In this document: positions 7,658-16,877 of the stretch, piece after piece | How positions within the stretch are numbered: position 1 is the stretch's first letter | Layout of the letters: each line of letters opens with the position of its first letter | Origin: CAVTHW01 sp963734625 | Lineage (GTDB): Bacteria > Acidobacteriota > Terriglobia > Bryobacterales > Bryobacteraceae | Direction of reading: 5' to 3' | Length of the DNA stretch: 64,000 bases | Assembly: GCA_963734625.1 (NCBI GenBank) | Contig: CAVTHW010000016.1 | Location: forward strand, 351,802-415,801 | Made by a program: the position numbers and the translations under genes | Notes under the pieces: generated by a model | What the model saw: only the letters and a program-made list of their open reading frames with translations | Told to the model about the DNA's origin: nothing | The model's database searches: none

Positions 7658-10301
7658 ATGAGGGCGAGCGGCAAAGTGCGGAGTGGGGCATCGTCATTCT
7701 TCGAAAGTGTGGGCAAGAAGTTGTTCTCCGTGCGCGCGTCCTGGCGGCGCCGCCCGATTAGCAACGCCGAGTCCGGCGGCGCCTCCGAGGAGAGGCTCCG
7801 GCAGAAGTATCTGTCCTTCCGGGAACTGCTTTCGCTCAACAACGAATGCCTGGAGCTGATTGCCGGACTTCAGGAGGACCTCCAGTTCGTCGTCCCCCAG
7901 CGCGACATCATTGGAGCTCGAGTTTCCGCGATCTTCGAAAGGGCCTCCGGCATCGTCGGCTGCTCTCGAAGCGCTGACCGGGCTTCGCTACGCCCAACTG
8001 GCCGACGCCCTGCGCGAGCAGCGCAGCGAGATTGAGCGATACATTGCAGTATCCCAGGAGTTGGTGACCCCGAAGCTTTCGGCCTGGCTCACGGAGTTCG
8101 GCATGGAGGCGGCCACTGAAGTCGGAGGCAAAGCCGCCGCTCTCGGAGAGATCAAACGCCGGCTCGGACTCCCGGTGCCCGAAGGGTATGTGCTCACAAC
8201 TGCAGCCTACATGCAGTTCTGCGGCATACCCCTCTGGGAGGCGATTCGCGATGCCATTCGAGGCGTCAACGTGGATGACCTCGAAGCGCTGCACTCGATT
8301 TCCACCAAGCTGGCCGAGATGGTCATGGACCAGCCTGTGCCGCGTGCCGTTGAAGTCGCCATCAGCGAGCGCGCCTTGGCTCTGAAGACTGGCGAATTAG
8401 GGCTCGCGGTACGGTCGAGTGCGGTCGGCGAAGGCGGCGAGAAGACCTTCGCCGGCCAGTACCTCAGCCTGATCAACGTTGCCAAGGACCAGGCAGTGGA
8501 AGCGTACAAGCAAGTCATAGCCGGGCGGTTCAGTTCAAGAGCGCTGGCCTACAGGCTCAGTACCGGCTTGCTCGAAGTAGACAGTCCGATGGCGGTTCTG
8601 TTTCTGCCGGTCATTCGCGCTCGGGCTTCTGGCATCATGTACACCAGGGACCCAGGCGATCCCAAGGCCAAGGTTCTTTGGGTGACCTCCACGCCAGGAC
8701 TGGGGCTGGACATCGCCAGCGGGAGAATCCCGGCGGATTTGTTCATCCTGTCCCAGCGGCGTCCTCACCCGGTTCTCGAGCGTCACCTCGTCCACAAGGA
8801 AGACGAGATCACCGCGCTGGCCGGTGGCGGACTTCAGCGCCGGAGACTGAGCCCCGCAGAAGCCGACTCACCTAGCCTCCAGGAGCGGGAATTAAGGCTT
8901 CTTGCGGAATGGGGCCTCCGGTTGGAGGAGCACTTTGGCGCGCCCCAGGACGTGGAATGGGCTATGGACGAGGAGCGCAAGCTCTGGATCGTCCAAGCCC
9001 GGCCACTCGCGCTTGCCGAGTCCCACGGGGGGCGCAGATCCCGGCCGCACACACAACCGGTTCTGACGGGCGGCCGGACCGTCTTTCCTGGGCAGGTCGC
9101 CGGCCCTGCGTGCCTGATCGAGGACGCCCAAGACCTCGGCAAGGCGCCCGAAGGCGCCGTTGTCTTTCTGCGCAAGGCCTCCCCGGAGATCGTCGAAATC
9201 CTCCCTCGCGTTGCCGGCCTGGTCGCCGAGTGGGGAAATGTCACCGGCCATGCCGCCGCGTTGCTGCGGGAGTTCCGTGTCCCCTCGGTCTTCCTCATGA
9301 GCGGCGCGTTTGAGCGGCTGAAGACGGGAGACTCCGTGAGCTTGGATGCGGTCCAGGCGAAGGTGTATGCCGGCTTGTTGTGGGAAACACGCCGCCCGGG
9401 AGCAGGGCCGCAAGATCGTAACCGGGAGCGGAATGGCGACCCGATCAGCCGGCGGCTGTTGACCCTGAATCTGCTGGATCCCTCGGCTTTCAACTTCCGC
9501 CCGGCGGGCTGCAAGTCCGCTCACGATGTGCTCAGGTTTTGTCACGAGAAGGCAGTCGAGGCGATGTTCGTCGTCGACGACATCGAACTGGAGCAGAACC
9601 AGCAGCGATGCAGGAAGCTCGAGACGACTATGCCGCTGCACGTCTATGTGCTCGACCTGGGCGGGGGCATCGCGTTCAATCTCCCGCACCGCCGCGAGGT
9701 GTCGCCTTCGGAGATCACATCCAGACCATTCCAGAGCTTGTGGAAGGGACTGACTCATCCGGCCGTGAGCTGGAAGCGCGAGATGCCCGCCAGCTTCAGT
9801 GATCTGGCCTCGGTCATGGCCGGCTCATTGTCCTCCCATAGCAGTACCACGCGGGGCTTCGGCGAACGAAGCTACCTCTTGGTGGCGGAGGAGTACTTGA
9901 ACTTCAACTCCCGCCTGGCGTATCACTTCTCTCTTGTAGACGCCTGCCTGTCGGACACCCCCAGTGCGAACTACATCTCTTTTCGATTCGCCGGCGGGGG
10001 CGCCACGCGGCAGCGCCGCGGCTTGAGGGCGTGTTTCCTTGAGGCTTGCCTCACTCACTACGGCTTTCAGGTGGATCGGCGAGGGGACTTGCTGAACGCG
10101 TGGTTCAAGAAGGGACCGGCCGAGGACACCTCGGACAGGCTGGACATCTTGGGCCGTTTGCTGGTCAGCAGCAGCCAGCTTGACATGTTCATGAGCAGCC
10201 AGGATGTCATGCGATGGTTCGTGCGGCAGTTCCTGGCAGGCAACTACTCGTTCCAGGTGCCGGAGCAGCAGGAAGTGCCGGCTTCGGTTCAGGAGAAATG
10301 A
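7658..10301 (+). CDS. PEP-synthase/PPDK-like protein lacking the PEP barrel (one apparent frameshift)
   Basis: The frame from ATG 7658 runs to about 7958, then continues one base later in the frame ending at 10301. An extra G at 7958-7959 explains it. Corrected length is about 880 aa. After an about 100-residue N-terminal helical part comes an ATP-grasp domain of the PPDK/PEP-synthase type (VGGKAAALGEIKRRLGLPVP, later FAGQYLS and QDVEWAMDEERKLWIVQARPL). The phosphohistidine swivel domain follows (NVTGHAAALLREFRVPS, His retained). The usual C-terminal PEP/pyruvate TIM barrel is absent; about 330 residues of unrecognised sequence take its place. It may phosphorylate a different acceptor. Its stop overlaps the start of the CobB-like gene. 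Confidence 0.78.
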
Positions 10302-11747
10302 CCGTGCCGCCACGCCTCGTCATCGCTGGGCTCTCCGGAGAATCGGGCAAGACCCTTGTCTCGCTTGGGCTCCTCCTGGAAGCTTGCCGATCCGGCTTGC
10401 CCGTTCGGGCTTTCAAGAAAGGGCCGGATTATATTGACGCCGCCTGGCTCGCCTGGGCCTCAGCCCACCCGGCGCGCAACCTGGATTCGTACCTTATGGG
10501 CTTCGAGGGAGTCACACGAGCCTTCGTTCGACACAGCATACCCACGGGGTTGAACCTGATCGAGGGCAATCGCGGACTCTACGATGGAGTGGATGCCAAG
10601 GGCACGCACAGCACCGCCGCGCTCGCCAGGGCGCTCCGCGCGCCGGTAGTGCTTGTTGTGAGCGTCACCAAGGTTACTCGCACGGTGGCGGCCCTCGTCC
10701 TGGGCTGCCAGAAGTTGGAGCCGGAGGTTCGCATCGCGGGCGTGATTCTCAATCGAGTCGGCAGCCGTCGGCACGAGCAGGTCATCCGCGAGGCTATCGA
10801 GTGCGAGTGCGGTTTGCCCGTCCTGGGTGCCGTGCCAAGGGCGGAATCCGGGACCCTGCTGCCGGAGAGACACCTTGGCCTGGTCACCCCGGAGGAACAC
10901 CACCAGAGGGAGAGCTTGAGGGCCAGCCTCCTGTCACTGACCCGGGACCACCTGGATACCGGCCGCCTCTTCGCCATCGCGCGGGAAGCGCCCCCGCTGG
11001 CGGTCGGCGGACGAACCGGCCCTGGTGTGCGCTGACGGTCGCGGACTGAGGATCGGCTTCTTGAGGGATTCCGCTTTCACGTTCTATTACCCGGAGAATC
11101 TCGAGGCTCTGGAGTCAGCGGGCGCCGAATTGGTAGCCATCGAGGCGTTGACCGCCAGCCAACTCCCGCCCGGCCTGGATGCTCTTTACATCGGCGGCGG
11201 TTTCCCCGAGACCCATGCGGCCGCCCTGGCGGCAAACGGGAGCTTTCTCGCCTCGCTGAGGGATGCTGCCCGCCGGGGCCTGCCGATCTACGCGGAGTGC
11301 GGCGGTCTCATGCTGCTTGCCCGCTCCATCTTGTGGCGAGAGCAGAGCTTCTCCATGGCCGGTGTTCTGCCTTTTGACGTGGAAGTCTGTTCCGCGCCCC
11401 AAGGGCACGGGTACGCCTGTTTACACGTGGACAGGCCGAACTCCTTCTTCCCCGAAGGGACGGTCCTGAAAGGCCACGAGTTCCACTACTCGAAGATCCT
11501 GCTGGGCGGCGCCCAGCCCCCCACTGCTTTCGCCGTGACGCGCGGCGCGGGGTGCTTTTCCGGGCGCGACGGCGTCATCGTCGAAAACGTCCTGGCCAGC
11601 TATATTCACCTGCACGCCGCCGCTACGCCGGAATGGGTTACGGGCGTCTTGGAGGCTGCCCGCAGCCACGCCGGCCGCGCGTCGCGCGAAAACAAGCTTG
11701 AAGTGTTGGAGAACGCAGAACTAGCCAATGAGGAGGCTATATTATGA
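10298..11747 (+). CDS. Cobyrinate/hydrogenobyrinate a,c-diamide synthase family (CobB/DsrN-like), one apparent frameshift
   Basis: ATG 10298 overlaps the previous stop (ATGA). The first 246 codons hold the dethiobiotin-synthetase-like ATPase half: VIAGLSGESGKTLVSLGLLL (P-loop), FKKGPDYIDAAWL, and LIEGNRGLYDGVD. An extra G near 11009-11010 shifts the frame. The second half, read to 11747, is the class-I glutamine-amidotransferase-like domain with FYYPENLEAL, IGGGFPETHAAALA, the nucleophile region YAECGGLMLL and a final HEFHYS. The family amidates cobyrinate or, as DsrN, siroheme for dissimilatory sulfite reductase. With SUMT and Sat nearby and no other cobalamin genes, a DsrN role is my preferred inference. 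Its stop overlaps the sat start. Confidence 0.82.
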
Positions 11748-13011
11748 GCAAACTTGTACCACCCCACGGCAGTCCCGATTTGAAGCCTTTGTTGTTGGAA
11801 GGCGAAGCCAGGGCAGCCGAGATAAAAAGAGCAGAACGCCTCAAGCGGGTCCCCATAACCAGCCGCGAGAGCGGCGACCTGATCATGATGGGAATCGGAG
11901 CATTCACCCCGCTTGACGGCTTCATGGGCAAGGAAGACTGGCAAGGCTGTTGCGACAGCTACGCCATGCCTTCCAAGAAGGGACTGTTCTGGCCCATCCC
12001 GATCACTTTGTCCGCCACGGAGGATCTTGCAGCTTCCATTTCCTCCGGAGAGGAAGTCGCTCTCTGGGACACGGAGACCGAAGCCATCATGGGCACCATG
12101 AAGGTGACCGAGAAGTACAAGATCGACAAGGAGCACGAGTGCAAGCAGGTGTTCCGCACCACAGACGGGGCGCATCCGGGGGTTCAGAAGGTGATGGAGC
12201 AGGGTCCGGTGAACCTCGCCGGTCCCGTAAAGGTGACCTCCGAGTCCTACTATCCCGAGATGTTCCCTGGGATCTACCAGCGTCCCGCCGAAGCTCGCGA
12301 GATCTTCCAGCAGCGCGACTGGAGTACGGTAGCGGCTCTCCAGTTGAGGAACCCGATGCACGGCTCGCACGCTTACTTGGCGTGGGTTGCGATCGAGGTC
12401 TGTGACGGGGTCTATGTCCACCAGCTCGTGGGCAAGCTGAAGCCTGGCGACATCCCGGCCGAGGTCCGTGTTAAGGCCATCGACGCCCTGGTGAACAAGT
12501 ATTTCCGCAAGGATCGTGTGGTTCAGGGCGGTTATCCGATGGAGATGCGCTACGCCGGTCCGCGGGAGGCGTCTACTGCATGCCGTGTTCCGGCAGAATT
12601 ACGGCTGCTCGCACCTGATCGTCGGGACGTGACCACGCCGGCGTCGGCGACTACTACGGACCCTTCGACGCTCAGAAGATCTTCAACGAGATTCCGCCGG
12701 ACGCCCTGGTCCTGCGGCCGCTGTGCATGGACTGGACGTTCTACTGTTACGAATGCGGCAGCATGGCGTCCATGAAGACTTGCCCGCACGAGAGCAAGGC
12801 GGTCATCGACGAGAATGGCAAATACAAGGGCGGCGCCCGGTTGCTGCTTTCCGGAACCATGCTCCGGAAGCTCATGAGCGAAGGCAAGCCGGTCCCGCCG
12901 GAGTTCTCCAGGCCCGAGGTCATCGCGGTCCTCAAGGAGTACTACGACAGCCTGGAGGAGAAGGTGGAGGTAAAACTCCACAAGTTCGCTACCGGCGATA
13001 CGAAGACGTAG
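11744..13011 (+). CDS. sat: Sulfate adenylyltransferase (two apparent one-base insertions)
   Basis: About 420 aa when an extra T near 12572 and an extra A near 12627 are skipped. The raw frame from 11744 runs to 12775 with a nonsense tail, and the true C-terminus is read from 12727 to 13011. The enzyme makes adenosine 5'-phosphosulfate from ATP and sulfate, or the reverse, in the cytoplasm. Evidence: FTPLDGFMGKEDW, SESYYPEMFPGIYQRP, the nucleotide-binding QLRNPMHGSHAYL, CDGVYVHQLVGKLKPGD, and after correction VGRDHAGVGDYYGPFD. The C-terminal CxxC pair (CYECGSMASMKTCPH) matches the zinc-site type of Sat from sulfate reducers. In the RNPMH segment, Arg and Glu typical of HRxHE are Gly and Ala. 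ATG overlaps the cobB stop, so it closes the operon. Confidence 0.9.
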
Positions 13012-13016
13012 GCAAT

Positions 13017-13929
13017 TCAACGGGGCTGTCCGAGGGAACTCAGATAGCCCCACAAGTAAATCAGGGCCACGGCGAGCAGGATTACCGAGAGCATCCCCTT
13101 GAGCCTCCTGGCTGGGACGAAGCGCTGGGCGCGAGCCCCCAGATACGTGCCGACCAGCCCCCCCGCGCCGAACAAGGAACCCAGCAGCCAGTCCGGCGCA
13201 ACTTCCAACCCTCTGTCCCGGTACAGCGGCGCAATGAGCTCGCTGAAGCCCACGCCGCACACGGACGTGATGAAGGTCCCCATCAGCGTCGCGCCTGCGA
13301 TGGTGTGCACGGGCAAGCCGACAATGCCAACGAAGAACGGAGCCAGGATGGCGCCGCCGCCGATGCCGTAGATGCCGCCCACTACACCCACGACCAGGGA
13401 CAGCAGAAAAATGCTCCGCGTCGCGCATTCGTAGCGGCAACCCTGGAACTCAAAGACCAACCGCCGCGTGTTGAACTCCGAGCACCGGACGGTCCAGTCG
13501 GACGAGTTGGGGACAGGCGCCGTGCCGCTCTTGGGCTTACGGGTCTCCAGTAGCATGCGGGAGCCGATATACAGCAGCACGCAGCCGACGAACGCCTTGA
13601 ATGGCTTCGGGGTCCGGCAGCCAGGTCAGCCGCACCAGTTCCCCCAGGACAACGCCGGGAGCGGTGCCGGCCACCACCACCCACGTCAGGGGTCGCAGCA
13701 GCCGGCCCTCGCGGGCGTAGCGGTAGATCCCGCCGGGTATGGCAACGATGTTAAAGACAAGGTTCGTAGAGCTCACCGCCGGGCTGGTGAACCCGAGCAC
13801 GCTCATCTGGAACGGCAGCAGCAGCACCGCCCCGGAGATCCCCCCCATTGAAGAGAAGAAGGACACCACAAGAGCCACCAATGGCGGAACCCAGAAAGGC
13901 GTCTCCACGCCGGAAACGGGGAAGTTCAT
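13017..13929 (-). CDS. TauE/SafE-family exporter (copy 3), one apparent frameshift
   Basis: Read leftward from ATG 13929 (an upstream TTG at 13935 is also in frame). The N-terminal half has PFWVPPLVALVVSFFSSMGG and ISGAVLLLPFQMSVLGF. At about 13595-13596 an extra base breaks the frame. Removing it restores the FVGCVLLYIGSRMLLETRKP segment, and the frame continues to 13017. The second half contains IYGIGGGAILAPFFVGIVGL and a TLMGTFITSVCGV helix. The protein belongs to the same exporter family as the two plus-strand copies but to a clearly different subgroup. It is convergent with sat (6-bp gap) and lies 123 bp downstream of the cyclic-nucleotide-binding gene on the same strand. Confidence 0.8.
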
Positions 13930-14052
13930 AGGCAACTATCAACTCATTCTTTCTGGAATCCCGCCCGGCTCGTAGGAGCCGAGATCCGCCAGCAAGCAAA
14001 GGGGAGGCACTCGGCACGAAACCTGCGATCGCCAGGTTCGCGCCAACCTCCG

Positions 14053-14520
14053 CTATCTGCGCCCTAAGGGCATCGCTTGCATGATGGTCTCGAGCCTCTC
14101 CATCGCGTACACATAACGGTTGAAGAAAAGCTGGGAGACTCTCCGTTGGATGGTGTAGCCCACTACAGGGTTCTCGTCCAGGATATGGCGCAACACGCGG
14201 CCCTCCACCTTAAGCACCTCCGAGTCCTCCACGCACTCGGCGTTCAGGAGGTACCGCTCCGTTCCCGTCAGACAGGAGACACCGAAGATGCTTCCTTTGA
14301 GCAGGTCCTCGACCAGGAGGCTCGGTCCTCCCTTCGTGGGCCGCCTCAGTTCCACCCTCCCTTTGAGCAGTATAAAGAAGTGACTCGCTGGCATACCCTC
14401 CGAGTAGACTCTCTCGCCCTCTTCGAGCTTCACGATCCCCGATGCGGAGCTGAGCGTTTCCATTTCCTTCGGGTTCAACAGCGCGAACAACTCGTGTCTT
14501 TCCAGCTTTTCGATGGCCAT
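14053..14520 (-). CDS. Cyclic-nucleotide-binding-domain protein without DNA-binding domain
   Basis: 155 aa from ATG 14520, preceded by GGGGGAGG. The whole protein is one cNMP-binding (Crp/Fnr-type) beta-roll: LEEGERVYSEGMPASHFFIL, LKGRVELRRPTKGG, and a glycine-containing phosphate-cassette-like loop LLKGSIFGVSCLTGTERY. A short helical tail follows; no helix-turn-helix. It probably senses a nucleotide or another small ligand and acts through a partner. The usual Arg-Ala pair of the cAMP-binding cassette is not obvious, so the ligand is open. A decayed relative lies at 32223-32603. A TauE remnant lies just upstream, suggesting rearrangement here. Confidence 0.75.
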   Translation of the reverse strand: MAIEKLERHELFALLNPKEMETLSSASGIVKLEEGERVYSEGMPASHFFILLKGRVELRRPTKGGPSLLVEDLLKGSIFGVSCLTGTERYLLNAECVEDSEVLKVEGRVLRHILDENPVVGYTIQRRVSQLFFNRYVYAMERLETIMQAMPLGRR

Positions 14521-14684
14521 GACGCCTCCCCCTTCGCTAACAGGTGAACCGGAATTCCCGTTCTCGCCTCCCGGTTCCACGCCAGTATACACCCAGTTGC
14601 CTCCTGTCGAACTCTGAGCGTGCATCTGGGCATCTGGGCGTGCAGTCTTCTTCCCGAAAGTAGCGGCACCCCCCTGGGAGCGAG

Positions 14685-14756
14685 AAAAAAATCACGAAGG
14701 CCACCAGTGGCGGAAGCCAGAACGGCGCCTCCGCGCCGGTAACGGGGAATGTCGTT
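14685..14756 (-). pseudogene. TauE/SafE N-terminal remnant
   Basis: The minus strand encodes FPVTGAEAPFWLPPLVAFVI, nearly the same as FPVSGVETPFWVPPLVALVV at the start of the TauE gene at 13929. The DNA similarity runs for about 70 bases and then stops, so only the first membrane helix is left. It sits between the cNMP gene and the Rrf2 promoter and is most simply a scar of a duplication or deletion. Confidence 0.6.
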
Positions 14757-14789
14757 TGAGACACTATTTCAGATTCATGGATGCGATTG

Positions 14790-14822
14790 TCCTTGACAAG
14801 GAGTTGGGCTGGTGGTTTAATG
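14790..14822 (+). promoter_or_regulatory. Rrf2 promoter with palindromic operator over the -35
   Basis: TTGACA (perfect -35) at 14794-14799 and TTTAAT at 14817-14822 are separated by 17 bp. A perfect inverted repeat with one central base, TCCTTGACAAGGA (14790-14802), covers the -35. The Rrf2 start at 14863 lies about 35 bases past the expected transcription start. An Rrf2 dimer binding here would block RNA polymerase, so autoregulation of the whole downstream redox operon is a reasonable inference. Confidence 0.6.
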
Positions 14823-14862
14823 ATGAGCGAGTCGATATACACGCTCAGGGGGCAGCGATTCC

Positions 14863-15312
14863 GTGCGCATCAACACACGCGCCTGCTATGCGATTCGTCT
14901 CATGGCTGACGTCGCCAAACACTCGGGCGGCGGCCGGCCCGTTTCCCTCCGTGACGTCGCCCAGCGACAGCGCCTTCCCAAGCTGTACCTGTCGCAGTTG
15001 ACCATGCCGTTGCGTAACTCGGCGCTGTTGAAGAGTGTTTGGGGCAACAAGGGCGGTTTCCTTCTGGCCCGCCCGGCAGCGGAGATCACGCTTCTGGATA
15101 TTGTCGAAACCGTCGACGGCCCGGTCGGAGTGATGGACTGCGTCCTCGACCCGAATTTCTGCGACAAAGTGAAAGCCTGCGACTGCTTCGGCACGTTCTG
15201 CGCGATCAACAGGGAGATAGTTGGCACGCTGAAGAGAGTCAGGTTAAGCGATCTGGCTGCGCCGGAAGGGACTTCCCTGGCAATGGCGGAGGTGGATTTG
15301 AAGCAGGTGTAA
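14863..15312 (+). CDS. Rrf2-family Fe-S transcriptional regulator
   Basis: 149 aa from GTG 14863, with AGGGGG about 10 bases upstream. The N-terminal winged helix fits Rrf2/IscR (INTRACYAIRLMADVAKH, VSLRDVAQRQRLPKLYLSQL, GGFLLARPAAEITLLDIVE). The C-terminal half carries a cysteine cluster, CVLDPNFCDKVKACDCFGTF with further Cys, consistent with [2Fe-2S] or [4Fe-4S] ligation as in IscR, NsrR or RsrR. Such proteins sense iron-sulfur status, nitric oxide or redox state. It opens the plus-strand run of electron-transfer genes and sits behind a strong promoter with a matching palindrome, so it very likely controls them and itself. Confidence 0.88.
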   Translation: MRINTRACYAIRLMADVAKHSGGGRPVSLRDVAQRQRLPKLYLSQLTMPLRNSALLKSVWGNKGGFLLARPAAEITLLDIVETVDGPVGVMDCVLDPNFCDKVKACDCFGTFCAINREIVGTLKRVRLSDLAAPEGTSLAMAEVDLKQV

Positions 15313-15356
15313 GCCTGCGCAGCCCGGCGGAGAAAAGGCCCGGGACGTGAGGACGG

Positions 15357-16874
15357 ATGCAGCCACTCACCACGGAAGAGCACAAGAGGGCGTTCGCCGC
15401 CACCAGAAAGACGGAGGCCATCCGCAGGCAGTGTCTGCCGGTGCGGTACCACGTGGAGGACTTCGAGGCGGCCGACCGGCCGCGCCGGTTCCTGGAAGCC
15501 TTCGCCGCAATCCTGAAACACACGAACTACCGGCTCGCGCTCGATCAGTACGTGCGCGTCAGTGCGAAGTGCTCGCGGTGTTCGGCCAAGTGCCAGGTCT
15601 TTCTGGCCACGGGCGCCAGCGAGGATATCCCTTGCTATCGTTCGGAGCTGCTGCTTTCGGTCTACCGCCGTCACTTTACGGTCTCGGGGGTCTTGCGCGG
15701 GCGCATCCTCGGCGACCCGGGCTTGACCGACGAGCGCGTCCAGGAGATGGCAGAATCCTTTTACAACTGCACCGCCTGCCGCCGCTGCTATTTTGAATGT
15801 CCCATGGGCATTGATCATGCTCTGATCACACATCTGGGCCGCTACATTCTTTCGGAGATCGGAATCGTGCCCCGGGCGCTGGCGGTCAGTGTCCGGGAGC
15901 AGTTGAGCGGCGCGACCGGCAATACCTCCGCGGTCCCGGTGCCGGCGCTGCTGGACGGGCTGGAGTTCCTCAGCGAAGAGATGCAGGAGGAAAAGGGCAT
16001 CGACATTCCGTTCCCGATCGATCAGGAGGGCGCCGAGTATCTGTTCCTGCCCGCGGTGTCCGACTTTTTGATGGAAGCGGACACCCTGATGGGCAACGCC
16101 GCGGTCTTCCGCGCGACCGGGGACAGTTGGACCATCGGCACCGGCTACTTCGACGGCATCAATTACGGCCTGTTCTACAGCGACCAAGTGCTGGAACGTG
16201 TGCTCCAGAAGATCCAGGCCGAGGCCGAGAGGCTCAAAGTAAAGAAGATCTTGATCGGAGAGTGCGGCCACGCGTCGCGGACCGCGAAGTACTTCTATCC
16301 GACGTTCTGCGGAGGCAGGGAGGCGCTGCCGGTTCTGAACATCATGGAGTACACCCACAAGGCCTGGAAGGAAGGACGTCTTAAGCTGGACCGGAACGCC
16401 ATCGCCGAGCCGGTCACCTACCACGACCCCTGCAATCTTGCCCGCCCCGGCTGGATCGTGGAGCAACCCCGCGAGCTGCTGAAGGCGTTCTGCCCGAACT
16501 ACGTCGAGATGACACCTAACCGCCGCGACAACATATGCTGCGGTGGAGGCGGGGGCACGGTATCGATCGACGAGATTCGGCCATACCGCATGTTGGTCGG
16601 TGGCAGGTTGAAGGCCGAACAGATCCGGGCCACCGGGGCCAAGTACTGCGTCGCGCCCTGTGCCAACTGCAAAAAGCAGCTTCGCGAGCTTGTGGAAGAG
16701 CATCACATCGACTGCCAGATCGTCGGGTTGCACGATCTGTTGTACAAGGCAATTGTTTTCGACGGAGAGCCCTTGGCAGGGCGGCCGTGCGCCTCTGGCG
16801 CAGGGGCCCTGCTGCATTACGAACGGCAACACGGCCAATCGGGTGTTACTGGAGAGTCACGTCTGGAGGAGTAG
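15357..16874 (+). CDS. HdrD/DsrK/HmcF-like iron-sulfur protein (first complex)
   Basis: 505 aa cytoplasmic subunit. Two [4Fe-4S] ferredoxin-type motifs lie early: CSRCSAKC near residue 72 and CTACRRCYFECP near 140. The C-terminal half has the two CCG-type cysteine-rich repeats of HdrB/HdrD (GECGHA; HDPCNLARPG then CCGGGGG; CAPCANCKKQ), which in heterodisulfide reductase bind the noncubane active-site cluster. DsrK, HmcF and TmcB share this build. It presumably couples a cytoplasmic thiol/disulfide (DsrC-like or unknown) to the membrane partner encoded 3 bp downstream. DsrK versus HmcF cannot be decided by eye. Gene order with NarI-like, ferredoxin and NrfD-like partners favours an Hmc/Dsr-type transmembrane complex. 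Confidence 0.85.
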   Translation: MQPLTTEEHKRAFAATRKTEAIRRQCLPVRYHVEDFEAADRPRRFLEAFAAILKHTNYRLALDQYVRVSAKCSRCSAKCQVFLATGASEDIPCYRSELLLSVYRRHFTVSGVLRGRILGDPGLTDERVQEMAESFYNCTACRRCYFECPMGIDHALITHLGRYILSEIGIVPRALAVSVREQLSGATGNTSAVPVPALLDGLEFLSEEMQEEKGIDIPFPIDQEGAEYLFLPAVSDFLMEADTLMGNAAVFRATGDSWTIGTGYFDGINYGLFYSDQVLERVLQKIQAEAERLKVKKILIGECGHASRTAKYFYPTFCGGREALPVLNIMEYTHKAWKEGRLKLDRNAIAEPVTYHDPCNLARPGWIVEQPRELLKAFCPNYVEMTPNRRDNICCGGGGGTVSIDEIRPYRMLVGGRLKAEQIRATGAKYCVAPCANCKKQLRELVEEHHIDCQIVGLHDLLYKAIVFDGEPLAGRPCASGAGALLHYERQHGQSGVTGESRLEE

Positions 16875-16877
16875 CGA

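Noticed and set aside
11606..12421. 271-aa minus-strand open frame opposite cobB and sat
   Set aside because: Shadow frame with no family sequence, opposite a conserved gene.
12560..12640. Programmed +1 frameshifting in sat
   Set aside because: Two shifts lie within 60 bases, with unrelated sequences at each and no slippery codon or stop arrangement. The same kind of offset occurs in many unrelated genes.
14886..16838. 650-aa minus-strand open frame opposite the Rrf2 and HdrD-like genes
   Set aside because: Antisense shadow; the plus strand has cysteine motifs and overlapping gene order.
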